From contig JAFAWJ010000341.1 of the NCBI GenBank assembly GCA_019242065.1, positions 1 to 6,064 of the forward strand: DNA of 6,064 nucleotides. The letters are read 5' to 3'. Of the stretch, positions 1 through 5,192 are shown in pieces. The stretch comes from Chloroflexota bacterium. GTDB taxonomy: Bacteria; Chloroflexota; UBA6077; CF-72. Each line of letters begins with the position of its first letter. The first letter of the stretch is position 1. Under the pieces are notes generated by a model that was not told where the DNA came from, searched no databases, and worked only from the letters and a program-made list of their open reading frames with translations. A program made the position numbers and the translations under genes.

Positions 1-801
1 CTCGGGCGGGTCCTGGGCGATGAGTGACAGCAGGCCCTCGACCTTGTCGCGTTCGGCGACCTCGTAGTAGACCTGCTCGACTTCCTCGACGGTGATCGAC
101 TCCGGCTGGACGTGCACCGTCGCCGGCTCGAACATGTACCGCCGCGACAGCACGCGGATCACCGTCGGCACCGTGGCGGAGAACAACGCAGTCTGCCGCT
201 CGCGGGGCGTGCGGCGGAGGATGCGCTCGACGTCGGGGAGAAAACCCATGTCGAGCATGCGATCGGCCTCGTCGAGGACCAGGTAGTCGACATTGTTGAG
301 CTTGAGCGTGCCGCGACTGAGATGATCCAGCACACGCCCGGGTGTGCCGACGATCACCTGCGCCCCGGCCTTCAGGTCTTCGAACTGACGGCCGTAGCCG
401 GCCCCGCCGTAGATCGTCGCGACACAGATACCCGGAATGTACTTGCCGATCTTGCGAACCTCTTCGCCGATCTGCATCGCCAGTTCGCGCGTTGGAGCGA
501 GGACGATGGCTTGCGTGTGGGGTAGGTTCTCGTCGATGCCTTCGATCAGCGGGATGCCAAAGGCGGCCGTCTTGCCAGTGCCGGTCTGGGCCTGGCCGAT
601 GACGTCGCGGCCGTCCAGGAGCAGCGGGATGACCCGAGATTGAATTTCGGTCGGGCGCTGGTAGCCCATCTCGGCAATGGCCCGATTGACTTCAGGGGCC
701 AGCATCAGCTCTCGGAAGCCTGGCGGTACCCTGACGCGGCCAGCTTTCGATACGGACCGCGGTACCTGAGGGACCGTCAACACTCCGTTCGAGGAGGTCA
801 T
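1..801 (-). CDS. DEAD-box ATP-dependent RNA helicase, N-terminal 267 residues (runs off left edge)
   Basis: This is an ATP-dependent RNA helicase of the DEAD-box superfamily 2 class. Such enzymes unwind short RNA duplexes in the cytoplasm, in ribosome assembly, mRNA decay or cold adaptation. The RecA-like domain 1 is complete and in order: the upstream aromatic and Q motif (GFREL at 28-32, Q54 in RPTEIQ), motif I AQTGTGKT (71-78), Ia PTREL (103-107), GG (132-133), Ib TPGR (153-156), motif II DEAD (177-180) and motif III SAT (208-210). The linker and start of domain 2 follow; motifs IV-VI lie beyond the edge. No frameshift is seen. ATG at 801 is the first standard start in the frame and leaves a 27-residue Ser/Val/Pro-rich head, but it has no clear ribosome binding site. 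The frame stays open back to a TGA at 970-972, so a longer protein from a non-standard start is possible. The subfamily (CshA, DeaD or RhlE type) cannot be fixed without the C-terminus. Confidence 0.96.
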   Translation of the reverse strand, partial: MTSSNGVLTVPQVPRSVSKAGRVRVPPGFRELMLAPEVNRAIAEMGYQRPTEIQSRVIPLLLDGRDVIGQAQTGTGKTAAFGIPLIEGIDENLPHTQAIVLAPTRELAMQIGEEVRKIGKYIPGICVATIYGGAGYGRQFEDLKAGAQVIVGTPGRVLDHLSRGTLKLNNVDYLVLDEADRMLDMGFLPDVERILRRTPRERQTALFSATVPTVIRVLSRRYMFEPATVHVQPESITVEEVEQVYYEVAERDKVEGLLSLIAQDPPE

Positions 802-850
802 TGGCGAATCTTGGGGAGTGACGGTGAGGGGTTCGGTCGTCGGTGAATCA

Positions 851-867
851 GCGGCCCCATTGGCCGC
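851..867 (-). other. Stem-loop in helicase leader (6-bp G+C stem, 5-nt loop)
   Basis: On the minus strand GCGGCC, AATGG and GGCCGC form a perfect six-pair G+C-only stem with a five-base loop. It lies 9 bp downstream, in the direction of transcription, of the 877-899 hairpin, and about 50 nt upstream of the helicase ATG. It overlaps the end of the short minus-strand frame that stops at 848-850. Two perfect hairpins in a row hint at a regulated leader, as is known for some cold-inducible helicase mRNAs, but the sequence alone does not prove it. Confidence 0.4.
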
Positions 868-876
868 GAGTAGCTT

Positions 877-899
877 GGCCTTCGAGGACGTGGAAGGCC
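877..899 (-). other. Stem-loop in helicase leader (7-bp perfect stem)
   Basis: On the minus strand GGCCTTC and GAAGGCC are perfect reverse complements separated by 9 nt. The hairpin lies about 75-100 nt upstream of the helicase ATG. No U-run follows, so it does not look like a standard intrinsic terminator. It could be part of a structured 5' leader. Chance occurrence is possible in G+C-rich DNA. Confidence 0.4.
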
Positions 900-1020
900 C
901 AGGTGTACGCGTTGGCGTCGCGGGCTTCTCGCTCGTTGTTAGCAGATCTGTGTCCCTCCCTGGGACGCTTCAACAGCACGTGCAACTCGGTGTCTCGAGT
1001 GCACTGGGATGTAGTTAGAG

Positions 1021-1056
1021 TTGTTATACCCGTAAACGCGGTTTTTGGGATAACAA
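1021..1056. promoter_or_regulatory. 36-bp interrupted dyad upstream of the molybdoenzyme gene (operator candidate)
   Basis: The left arm TTGTTATaCCC (1021-1031) pairs with the right arm GGGATAACAA (1047-1056), with one extra A on the left. An inner AAAC/GTTT pair flanks a central GCG. All but a few positions are symmetric, and the stretch is A+T-rich against a G+C-rich background. It ends 37 bp before the ATG at 1093. It overlaps the only -10-like hexamers in the region, so it could be a repressor or activator site for one or both divergent genes. A transcribed hairpin is the alternative reading. No family of binding protein can be named from the site. Confidence 0.45.
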
Positions 1057-1092
1057 TGGTGTCGAACCGTAACGGGCGGACCATGTTGCACT

Positions 1093-2697
1093 ATGACTGA
1101 CATCCTCGAAGCGGCACCTGTCGAGGCGCCGCGCTTACCGGACTACAACGCCCGCCGCATCGGGTTCACGGCGGGCGTCATCGCCGCGGCGGTCATGTTG
1201 CTGGCGATCGCCATTCTGCGCCTGCTGAGTGGTGTCGAGTCGCTGCCGGAGGTCGTCGCCGAGGGCATCCTGGTCAATTTGCCGGGCGCGGTCTTTTCGG
1301 CGGTACTCGATTCGCTTCAGCACGCGGCTAAAGAGCTCTTTTACCTGGCCGTGGCGATTGCCATGCTGATCATCGGCGGCGGGCTCGGACGCTGGTACGC
1401 CGGCGCGCCCAGTTGGCAGCGCGCCGCCAAGATGGTCGTCGGCCTGTGGGCGGTCTTTGGCGTCGTCGTCTACACCGTGCTCGGGGCGGGGATCTTCGGC
1501 CAGCAGCTCGAGGCCGGGTCCGTGTGGCACGGGCTGACGCTGCTGCTGGTCTTCGGCGTGTACGGCCTGGCGCTGTGGCACACGTACGCGCTCCTGGCGC
1601 ATCGCGCCATGCCGGCGCTGCCGGACACCAGCCGGCGGGTGTTTCTGCGCAACGCGGCCGTTGCGATGGTGGCCATCGTGGGCGCGGGCAGCATCTGGCG
1701 CCTCATGGGTCGCGGCGGCGGAGCGGCGACCGCGACCTCGACCGCACCTGTTGCGTCGCCCGTTGCGGCCGATGCACCGCCGACGACCTCCCCGCCCAAC
1801 GCGCCGCCGTTCGATCTCAAGGGCATCTCACCCGAGATTACTGACGTGAGCACCTTCTACACGGTGTCCAAGAACTTCATCGATCCGTCGGTGGACGTGG
1901 GCGGTTGGAAGCTGACAATCGACGGGCTGGTCGACAACCCGATGACGCTCAACTATGACCAGTTGACGGCGCTCCCGCCCAGTGACGGGTACTACACGCT
2001 GATGTGCATCAGCAACGAGATCGGTGGCGACCTGTGGGGCAACGCGGCCTGGCGCGGCGTCTCGCTCAAGTGGCTGCTCGAGCAGGCCGGGGTGCACACC
2101 GACGGCTATAAAGCCGTGTTTTCGGCGGCGGATGGCTACAAGGACTCGGTGATGCTGGGCAATGCCCTGGACCCGGGGGCTTTGCTGGCCTGGGAAATGA
2201 ACGGCCAGCCGCTCAAGAAGGAGCATGGCTATCCGGCGCGGTTGCTGATCCCTGGGATCTATGGGATGAAGAACGTCAAGTGGCTGACCGGGATCTCCAT
2301 CGTTGCGAATGACTTCAAGGGCTTCTGGCAGAACCAGGGTTGGGACGATGCGGCGCCGTATCAGACGGAGTCACGAATCGACGTGCCGCGTGAGCGTGAC
2401 GCGCTGTCCGCTGGGGCTCTCTCCGTGGGGGGCGTGGCCTTTGCGGGCAATCGCGGGATTCAGTCGGTGGAGGTGTCCACGGACGAGGAGAAGACGTGGC
2501 AGCCGGCTGAAGTCAAGCCCGGGCTGGGGACCAATACCTGGCAGCTCTGGCGCGCGGATATTACCGTCGATAACTCGGTGCGGGATATCCGCGTGCGGGC
2601 CACGGACGGGACAGGCAAGCTGCAGGTCCGCCAGGCGGCGGATCCGTTCCCGTCCGGCGCCACGGGCTACGACAGCGTGCGCATCGCCGTGAGCTAG
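1093..2697 (+). CDS. Membrane-anchored molybdopterin-dependent oxidoreductase, sulfite oxidase fold
   Basis: A 534-residue protein likely to carry out two-electron redox chemistry at a molybdenum cofactor on the outer face of the membrane. Residues 1-20 are cytoplasmic. Hydrophobic segments lie near 23-46, 81-99, 111-132 and 144-169. Then comes a twin-arginine motif SRRVFLR (180-186) followed by a hydrophobic stretch (187-203), which suggests Tat export of what follows. An Ala/Thr/Pro linker covers about 210-240. The sulfite-oxidase-type molybdopterin domain spans about 245-415. C305 in LMCISNEIGG is the expected Mo-ligating cysteine, and HGYPARLLIPGIYGMKNVKW (378-397) is the conserved pocket strand. 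About 440-534 is the Ig-like Mo-co dimerisation-type domain (VEVSTDEEKTWQPA). There is no heme domain, so the membrane part or a partner must take the electrons. The substrate cannot be told; sulfite, nitrate and protein-methionine-sulfoxide reducing relatives share the fold. The ribosome binding site is weak (GGGCGGA about 13 nt upstream). Confidence 0.92.
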   Translation: MTDILEAAPVEAPRLPDYNARRIGFTAGVIAAAVMLLAIAILRLLSGVESLPEVVAEGILVNLPGAVFSAVLDSLQHAAKELFYLAVAIAMLIIGGGLGRWYAGAPSWQRAAKMVVGLWAVFGVVVYTVLGAGIFGQQLEAGSVWHGLTLLLVFGVYGLALWHTYALLAHRAMPALPDTSRRVFLRNAAVAMVAIVGAGSIWRLMGRGGGAATATSTAPVASPVAADAPPTTSPPNAPPFDLKGISPEITDVSTFYTVSKNFIDPSVDVGGWKLTIDGLVDNPMTLNYDQLTALPPSDGYYTLMCISNEIGGDLWGNAAWRGVSLKWLLEQAGVHTDGYKAVFSAADGYKDSVMLGNALDPGALLAWEMNGQPLKKEHGYPARLLIPGIYGMKNVKWLTGISIVANDFKGFWQNQGWDDAAPYQTESRIDVPRERDALSAGALSVGGVAFAGNRGIQSVEVSTDEEKTWQPAEVKPGLGTNTWQLWRADITVDNSVRDIRVRATDGTGKLQVRQAADPFPSGATGYDSVRIAVS

Positions 2698-2705
2698 ATC
2701 GGCCT

Positions 2706-2718
2706 TCTCTCTCTCTCT
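2706..2718. repeat. TC dinucleotide microsatellite
   Basis: A run of six TC units plus one T lies just after the molybdoenzyme stop codon. It is non-coding in both flanking genes and sits between that stop and the convergent hairpin. It may vary in length between strains, but no role is evident. Confidence 0.7.
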
Positions 2719-2725
2719 TTCGGGT

Positions 2726-2767
2726 CGCGACTGGCCACACATTGGATTGGATCGTGGCCAGTCTGCG
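2726..2767. terminator. Convergent-gene hairpin, likely bidirectional terminator
   Basis: GACTGGCCAC (2729-2738) and GTGGCCAGTC (2754-2763) form a perfect 10-bp stem with a 15-nt loop. A further CGC/GCG triplet (2726-2728 with 2765-2767) extends the stem past a one-base bulge. The element fills the 77-bp gap between two genes that end toward each other, which is where a bidirectional terminator is expected. No U-tract follows on either strand, so termination would have to be of the U-tract-independent kind or Rho-assisted. Confidence 0.6.
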
Positions 2768-2774
2768 AGCGCGG

Positions 2775-4172
2775 CTAGGCGGCTACAGCTTTGAGGGCTT
2801 CGGGTTGGGGCTTGCTGATTTTGGGGGTGTCGGCCACGTATTTCGCAATCAACGCCTGCGTGTCGACCACGCCGAGCTGCTGGTAGAGAAAATCTAGCTT
2901 CTCTTCGAGCTGCGCCCGAATCGCAGCCCGCGTCTCCGAGGGCAGCGTCCACACCTGCTGCTTGAACGGCCCCCAGATCTTCTTGCGCGTCTTGTAGATG
3001 AACTGCTCCTCCGTGTCGCCCTTGGCCCACTCGTCGGAGAGCTTGTCCTTGCAGTACTGATACGCCTCGGCCTTCAGCTCGGCAGGAAACGCGCCGTGAT
3101 CCAGGATGATGTTCTGGAACTCGGTCGCCAGGTGAACCTCCACCGTGCCGACCTCGGGGAACTTGGAGAAGTACTCCGCCGGCAGCGTGCTGGCGCCATG
3201 CTGCACCGCGCCACCCATGCCGTGCCCGCGCGCCGCCGCGGACATCTCGCGCAGCGTATCGAAGTCGATCGCGACTTTGAGCAGCGTCCCATCCGGCAAC
3301 ACCACGCCACCGTGCGACGAGCCCGTATTGACGCTGACCTTCGACAGACCCTTCTTGTTCCCGACGCGCGATCCAAACGCCGCGTTGAAGCCGGACACGT
3401 AGGCTTCGAGCTCTTCGACCGTACTGTTCTTCTTGCCAACCTCGCCGATCTCACCGCCAATCGAGATCGTCACCCCGGCGGGCTCGAGCTGGCGGATGAG
3501 CGCGGCCAGCTCGGCGCAGCGCTCGAAGTTGTGGCGCTGCTGCTCGGCCAGGGTCGGGAACGACAGATCCACGAGGGTCGAGGTGTCGATGTCGATGTTG
3601 CCGTAGCCGGCGGCGATTGCCTCGCGGATGAGCTTCTTCAAGCCGTCGATCACCGACTCAGGATCAGTGGCGTACTTCTTGGCGTCCGCCTGATAGTGGT
3701 CGCCCTGGATGAAGATGGGTCCGGTGTGACCCTCTTTGATAGCCGCGGCCATCATCACGGTGGCGAACTCAGCGCAGGTCTGGTCGGTGTAGCCCATCTC
3801 GCTGCGCGCCAGCTCGAAGATGAACGAGCCGACGTTGCGACGCTTCGCCGAGGCGACAATCGCGCGCGCAAAGTCATACGCCATGGCCCGCACGTTGATC
3901 GCGGCGACGGTGCTGTTGGCGTAGGCGTCTTGCGAACGTGCCTGGTAGAGCGAATCAATGCTCGCGCTTCTGACGCCGACTTCCCAACCGATCTCCCAGA
4001 TCAGCCAGCGCGCGGCCTCGCGGACATCGGCCTCGCCGAACACCGCGGTATGCACCAGTTGGTCGATTGTCTCGCCACGTAGCGCCGCCGCATCCTTGAC
4101 GCGGACGCCACCATTGACCTCGAAGGCCTGGCGAGTGCCTTGAAGCAAATCCTGAACGGACGCGAACGTCAT
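2775..4172 (-). CDS. Class II (zinc-dependent) fructose/tagatose-bisphosphate aldolase family, long form
   Basis: A cytoplasmic metal-dependent aldolase of 465 residues, expected to cleave a ketose-1,6-bisphosphate to glyceraldehyde 3-phosphate and dihydroxyacetone phosphate, or to run the reverse. The active-site blocks follow the class II order. GDH (157-159) gives catalytic D158 and metal ligand H159. NIDIDTS is at 192-198. GEIGEVG (240-246) has E241 as likely ligand. SSHGG (285-289) has H287, QHGAST (324-329) has H325, and HLATEFQN (347-354) matches the phosphate-binding NIDTD block. The usual length is about 280-360 residues; extra sequence here is an N-terminal helical region (about 1-110) and a C-terminal segment with KIWGPFKQQVW (398-408). 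The frame is open back to 4700, but ATG at 4172 is chosen because GGAGGG lies 9 nt upstream, a promoter-like pair lies just above, and the family similarity begins here. The exact substrate (fructose or tagatose bisphosphate) is not resolved. Confidence 0.9.
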   Translation of the reverse strand: MTFASVQDLLQGTRQAFEVNGGVRVKDAAALRGETIDQLVHTAVFGEADVREAARWLIWEIGWEVGVRSASIDSLYQARSQDAYANSTVAAINVRAMAYDFARAIVASAKRRNVGSFIFELARSEMGYTDQTCAEFATVMMAAAIKEGHTGPIFIQGDHYQADAKKYATDPESVIDGLKKLIREAIAAGYGNIDIDTSTLVDLSFPTLAEQQRHNFERCAELAALIRQLEPAGVTISIGGEIGEVGKKNSTVEELEAYVSGFNAAFGSRVGNKKGLSKVSVNTGSSHGGVVLPDGTLLKVAIDFDTLREMSAAARGHGMGGAVQHGASTLPAEYFSKFPEVGTVEVHLATEFQNIILDHGAFPAELKAEAYQYCKDKLSDEWAKGDTEEQFIYKTRKKIWGPFKQQVWTLPSETRAAIRAQLEEKLDFLYQQLGVVDTQALIAKYVADTPKISKPQPEALKAVAA

Positions 4173-4181
4173 CGTCCGATT

Positions 4182-4187
4182 CCCTCC
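4182..4187 (-). promoter_or_regulatory. Ribosome binding site of the aldolase gene
   Basis: On the minus strand GGAGGG ends 9 nt before the ATG at 4170-4172. It is the best Shine-Dalgarno sequence I see in the window, and it decides the aldolase start against the longer open frame that runs antisense through the DUF309 gene. Confidence 0.8.
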
Positions 4188-4205
4188 GTAAGTCTCTCTG
4201 GGCCA

Positions 4206-4233
4206 AGTATAACCCTGTGACAAACGGTGCCAG
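4206..4233 (-). promoter_or_regulatory. Sigma-70-type promoter candidate for the aldolase, with overlapping plus-strand -10
   Basis: On the minus strand a -35 CTGGCA (4228-4233, 4 of 6 to consensus) and a -10 TATACT (4206-4211, 5 of 6) are separated by 16 bp. Start would fall near 4199, giving a leader of about 27 nt that contains the ribosome binding site. The complement carries TATAAC (4208-4213) on the plus strand, which would start RNA about 6 nt before the DUF309 GTG. The plus-strand side has no recognisable -35. Confidence 0.55.
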
Positions 4234-4697
4234 CGACCAGTGATCCGCGCTCGACGCATCCGAAATTGGCGAGCGCTCTTGCGCGCCTGTCGGCGGCGGA
4301 CCTCGATGGGCTGTGCGCACAGCCGGCGCCGCCGCAGCTGATGCAGGCGATCGAGGAGTTCAACGCCGGCGAGTTCTTCGAGCAGCACGAGACGCTGGAG
4401 CTCTTGTGGCGCGCGACGCCGGGGGAGATCCGCCACCTGTACGAGGGCATCCTGCAGATTGGCGTTGGCATGCACCATCTGTTCACAAACCGCAACTTTC
4501 ACGGGGCGGCGGTCAAGCTTGACCATGGCATTCGGCTCTTGTCGGCGTTTCCGGCGAGCTGCCACGGGGTGGATGTTGCCCGCCTGCGGCGCGATGCCGC
4601 GTCGGCGCGCGAGGAGCTGGTGCGGCTGGGGCCAGAGCGAGTGGATCAGTTCCCCGTGGACCTCACACCACGGGTCCACTTCACGGGCGAGCCATGA
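4227..4697 (+). CDS. DUF309 family protein
   Basis: A small soluble helical protein of 156 residues in the DUF309 family, whose biochemical role is not established. The family signature is clear. FNAGEFFEQHETLELLWR (45-62) carries the conserved Phe-Asn, Gly, Glu-x-His-Glu and Trp-Arg. GILQIGVGMHHL (74-85) and NRNFHGA (88-94) follow, ahead of a leucine-rich helix. The conserved His and Glu residues could bind a ligand or metal, but that is speculation. The start is GTG at 4227, with no obvious Shine-Dalgarno sequence, only 54 bp from the divergent aldolase start. A leaderless or near-leaderless mRNA is possible. Downstream in-frame starts such as TTG at 4266 exist but also lack a site. The last 8 residues (RVHFTGEP) are encoded by DNA that matches the adjoining 44-bp repeat. 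The stop TGA overlaps an ATG, which begins the mini-ORF chain leading to DoxX. Confidence 0.85.
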   Translation: MPATSDPRSTHPKLASALARLSAADLDGLCAQPAPPQLMQAIEEFNAGEFFEQHETLELLWRATPGEIRHLYEGILQIGVGMHHLFTNRNFHGAAVKLDHGIRLLSAFPASCHGVDVARLRRDAASAREELVRLGPERVDQFPVDLTPRVHFTGEP

Positions 4698-4741
4698 CAC
4701 AGTCGCAGTACACCCGCATTCACTTCACTGGCGAGCCATGA
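4694..4741 (+). CDS. Mini-ORF 1, 15 residues, stop/start coupled to DUF309
   Basis: ATG overlaps the DUF309 stop in an ATGA. It encodes MTQSQYTRIHFTGEP and ends in a TGA that overlaps the next ATG. Each unit has a GGCGAG just before the start that could act as a weak ribosome contact. The peptide matches the last 8 residues of DUF309 (RVHFTGEP) and resembles the first residues of DoxX. It may be translated by termination-reinitiation, but a functional peptide is not shown. It may simply be a by-product of the repeat that keeps ribosomes passing to DoxX. Confidence 0.4.
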   Translation: MTQSQYTRIHFTGEP

Positions 4742-4781
4742 CACAGTCGCAGTACACCCGCATCCACTTCACTGGCGCGCT
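4694..4781 (+). repeat. 44-bp tandem duplication spanning the DUF309/DoxX junction
   Basis: Two adjacent 44-bp copies, 4694-4737 and 4738-4781, differ at only 3 positions. The right part of the preceding 44 bp (about 4675-4693, end of DUF309) matches the same unit at 17 of 19 positions. The following 45 bp (start of DoxX) match at about 32 of 45. So there are two near-identical central copies, half a copy on the left and one diverged copy on the right. The period is 3n-1, which fits exactly with a one-base frame step at each ATGA overlap. Confidence 0.93.
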
Positions 4782-4785
4782 GTGA
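4738..4785 (+). CDS. Mini-ORF 2, 15 residues, stop/start coupled to mini-ORF 1 and DoxX
   Basis: The second copy of the unit encodes MTQSQYTRIHFTGAL. It begins in the ATGA overlap with mini-ORF 1 and ends in a GTGA overlap with the DoxX start. It differs from mini-ORF 1 only in the last two residues, and its AL ending is the one matched by DoxX (TGAL at 12-15). This fits a duplicated DoxX N-terminus. Translation is plausible by coupling but unproven. Confidence 0.4.
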   Translation: MTQSQYTRIHFTGAL

Positions 4786-5192
4786 GAAAATCGCCGTACG
4801 CTCGCAGTCGCATCACGGGGGCGCTGCGCCTCATCACGGCCCTGTGGCTGATCGGCATTGCGGTCCGCAGCCTGGCGGCGCCGTTCCAGGCGGTGGCCGA
4901 GCAGGGCATGCCCATGTCCGCGGTGCTGCCGATCGCGGCGATCGAGTTCACGCTGGGCGTGTTCTTGCTGACGGGCTTCATGAGCCGCATCTGCGGGCTG
5001 CTCCTGGCGTGTCTGCAAGGCTGGATGATGGCCAACTTCGGCATCGGCGTGCTGCCGATCCTGCTCGCGCTGGTGGGCATCCACTTCATGCTCAGCGGCG
5101 GCGGCGCGTGGGCGATGGACATCTACGTGCAGAAGATGCAGGACAAAGTACGCGAGAAAGAAGTCAGAAATCAGAATTCAGCTGAGTTCTGA
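4782..5192 (+). CDS. DoxX family membrane protein
   Basis: A 136-residue integral inner-membrane protein of the DoxX family, a four-helix fold found in thiosulfate:quinone oxidoreductase subunits and in many proteins linked to redox or oxidative stress. The substrate here is unknown. Helices lie near 13-33, 47-66, 68-85 and 87-106. E55 and G59 in the second helix and the loop SGGGAWAMD (105-113) match the family pattern near its end (GxGxWSLD in relatives). The start is GTG at 4782, in a GTGA overlap with the preceding mini-ORF stop. There is no independent Shine-Dalgarno site, so translation probably depends on coupling. Its first 15 residues (MRKSPYARSRITGAL) share 8 positions with the mini-ORF 2 peptide. 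The C-terminal residues from about E126 (KEVRNQNSAEF) are encoded by a 7-bp repeat that also forms the downstream hairpin, so the tail looks acquired and unstructured. Confidence 0.85.
   Translation: MRKSPYARSRITGALRLITALWLIGIAVRSLAAPFQAVAEQGMPMSAVLPIAAIEFTLGVFLLTGFMSRICGLLLACLQGWMMANFGIGVLPILLALVGIHFMLSGGGAWAMDIYVQKMQDKVREKEVRNQNSAEF

Larger units (their letters stand above)
802..1092. other. Divergent intergenic region with structured leader and dyad
   Basis: This 291-bp region separates the divergent helicase (minus) and molybdoenzyme (plus) genes, so it should hold both promoters. On the helicase side, two perfect inverted repeats (877-899 and 851-867) would form consecutive stem-loops in the minus-strand leader. 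On the molybdoenzyme side there is a locally A+T-rich stretch with a dyad at 1021-1056. A purine-rich AGGGAGGG lies on the minus strand near 952-959. No canonical -35/-10 pair with 16-18 bp spacing was found for either direction; only isolated -10-like hexamers (TATACC plus and TATAAC minus around 1023-1030, GATAAC at 1049-1054) are visible. A minus-strand frame closing with TGA at 848-850 has codon use that looks partly coding, but no convincing start. Confidence 0.6.

Noticed and set aside
1083..1100. Five-codon ORF (MLHYD) just before the molybdoenzyme start
   Set aside because: It is too short, has no ribosome site, and is likely a chance ATG overlapping the true start region.
1135..1602. 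Minus-strand 155-codon frame opposite the molybdoenzyme membrane domain
   Set aside because: Its composition (Arg, Gln, Asp, His rich) is the reverse-strand image of the hydrophobic helices, and it has no start signal or family match.
3096..4082. Plus-strand open frame of 328 codons opposite the aldolase gene
   Set aside because: It is fully antisense to a gene with clear active-site motifs. It has no ribosome site and no recognisable domain. Long shadow frames are expected opposite G+C-rich coding sequence.
4173..4700. N-terminal extension of the aldolase to 4700
   Set aside because: The added 176 codons are antisense to the DUF309 signature region. A strong ribosome site and a promoter-like pair lie directly above the ATG at 4172.
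4694..4781. CRISPR or integrase attachment repeats
   Set aside because: The copies are directly adjacent without spacers and are coding with overlapping stop/start codons. No Cas or integrase gene is present.
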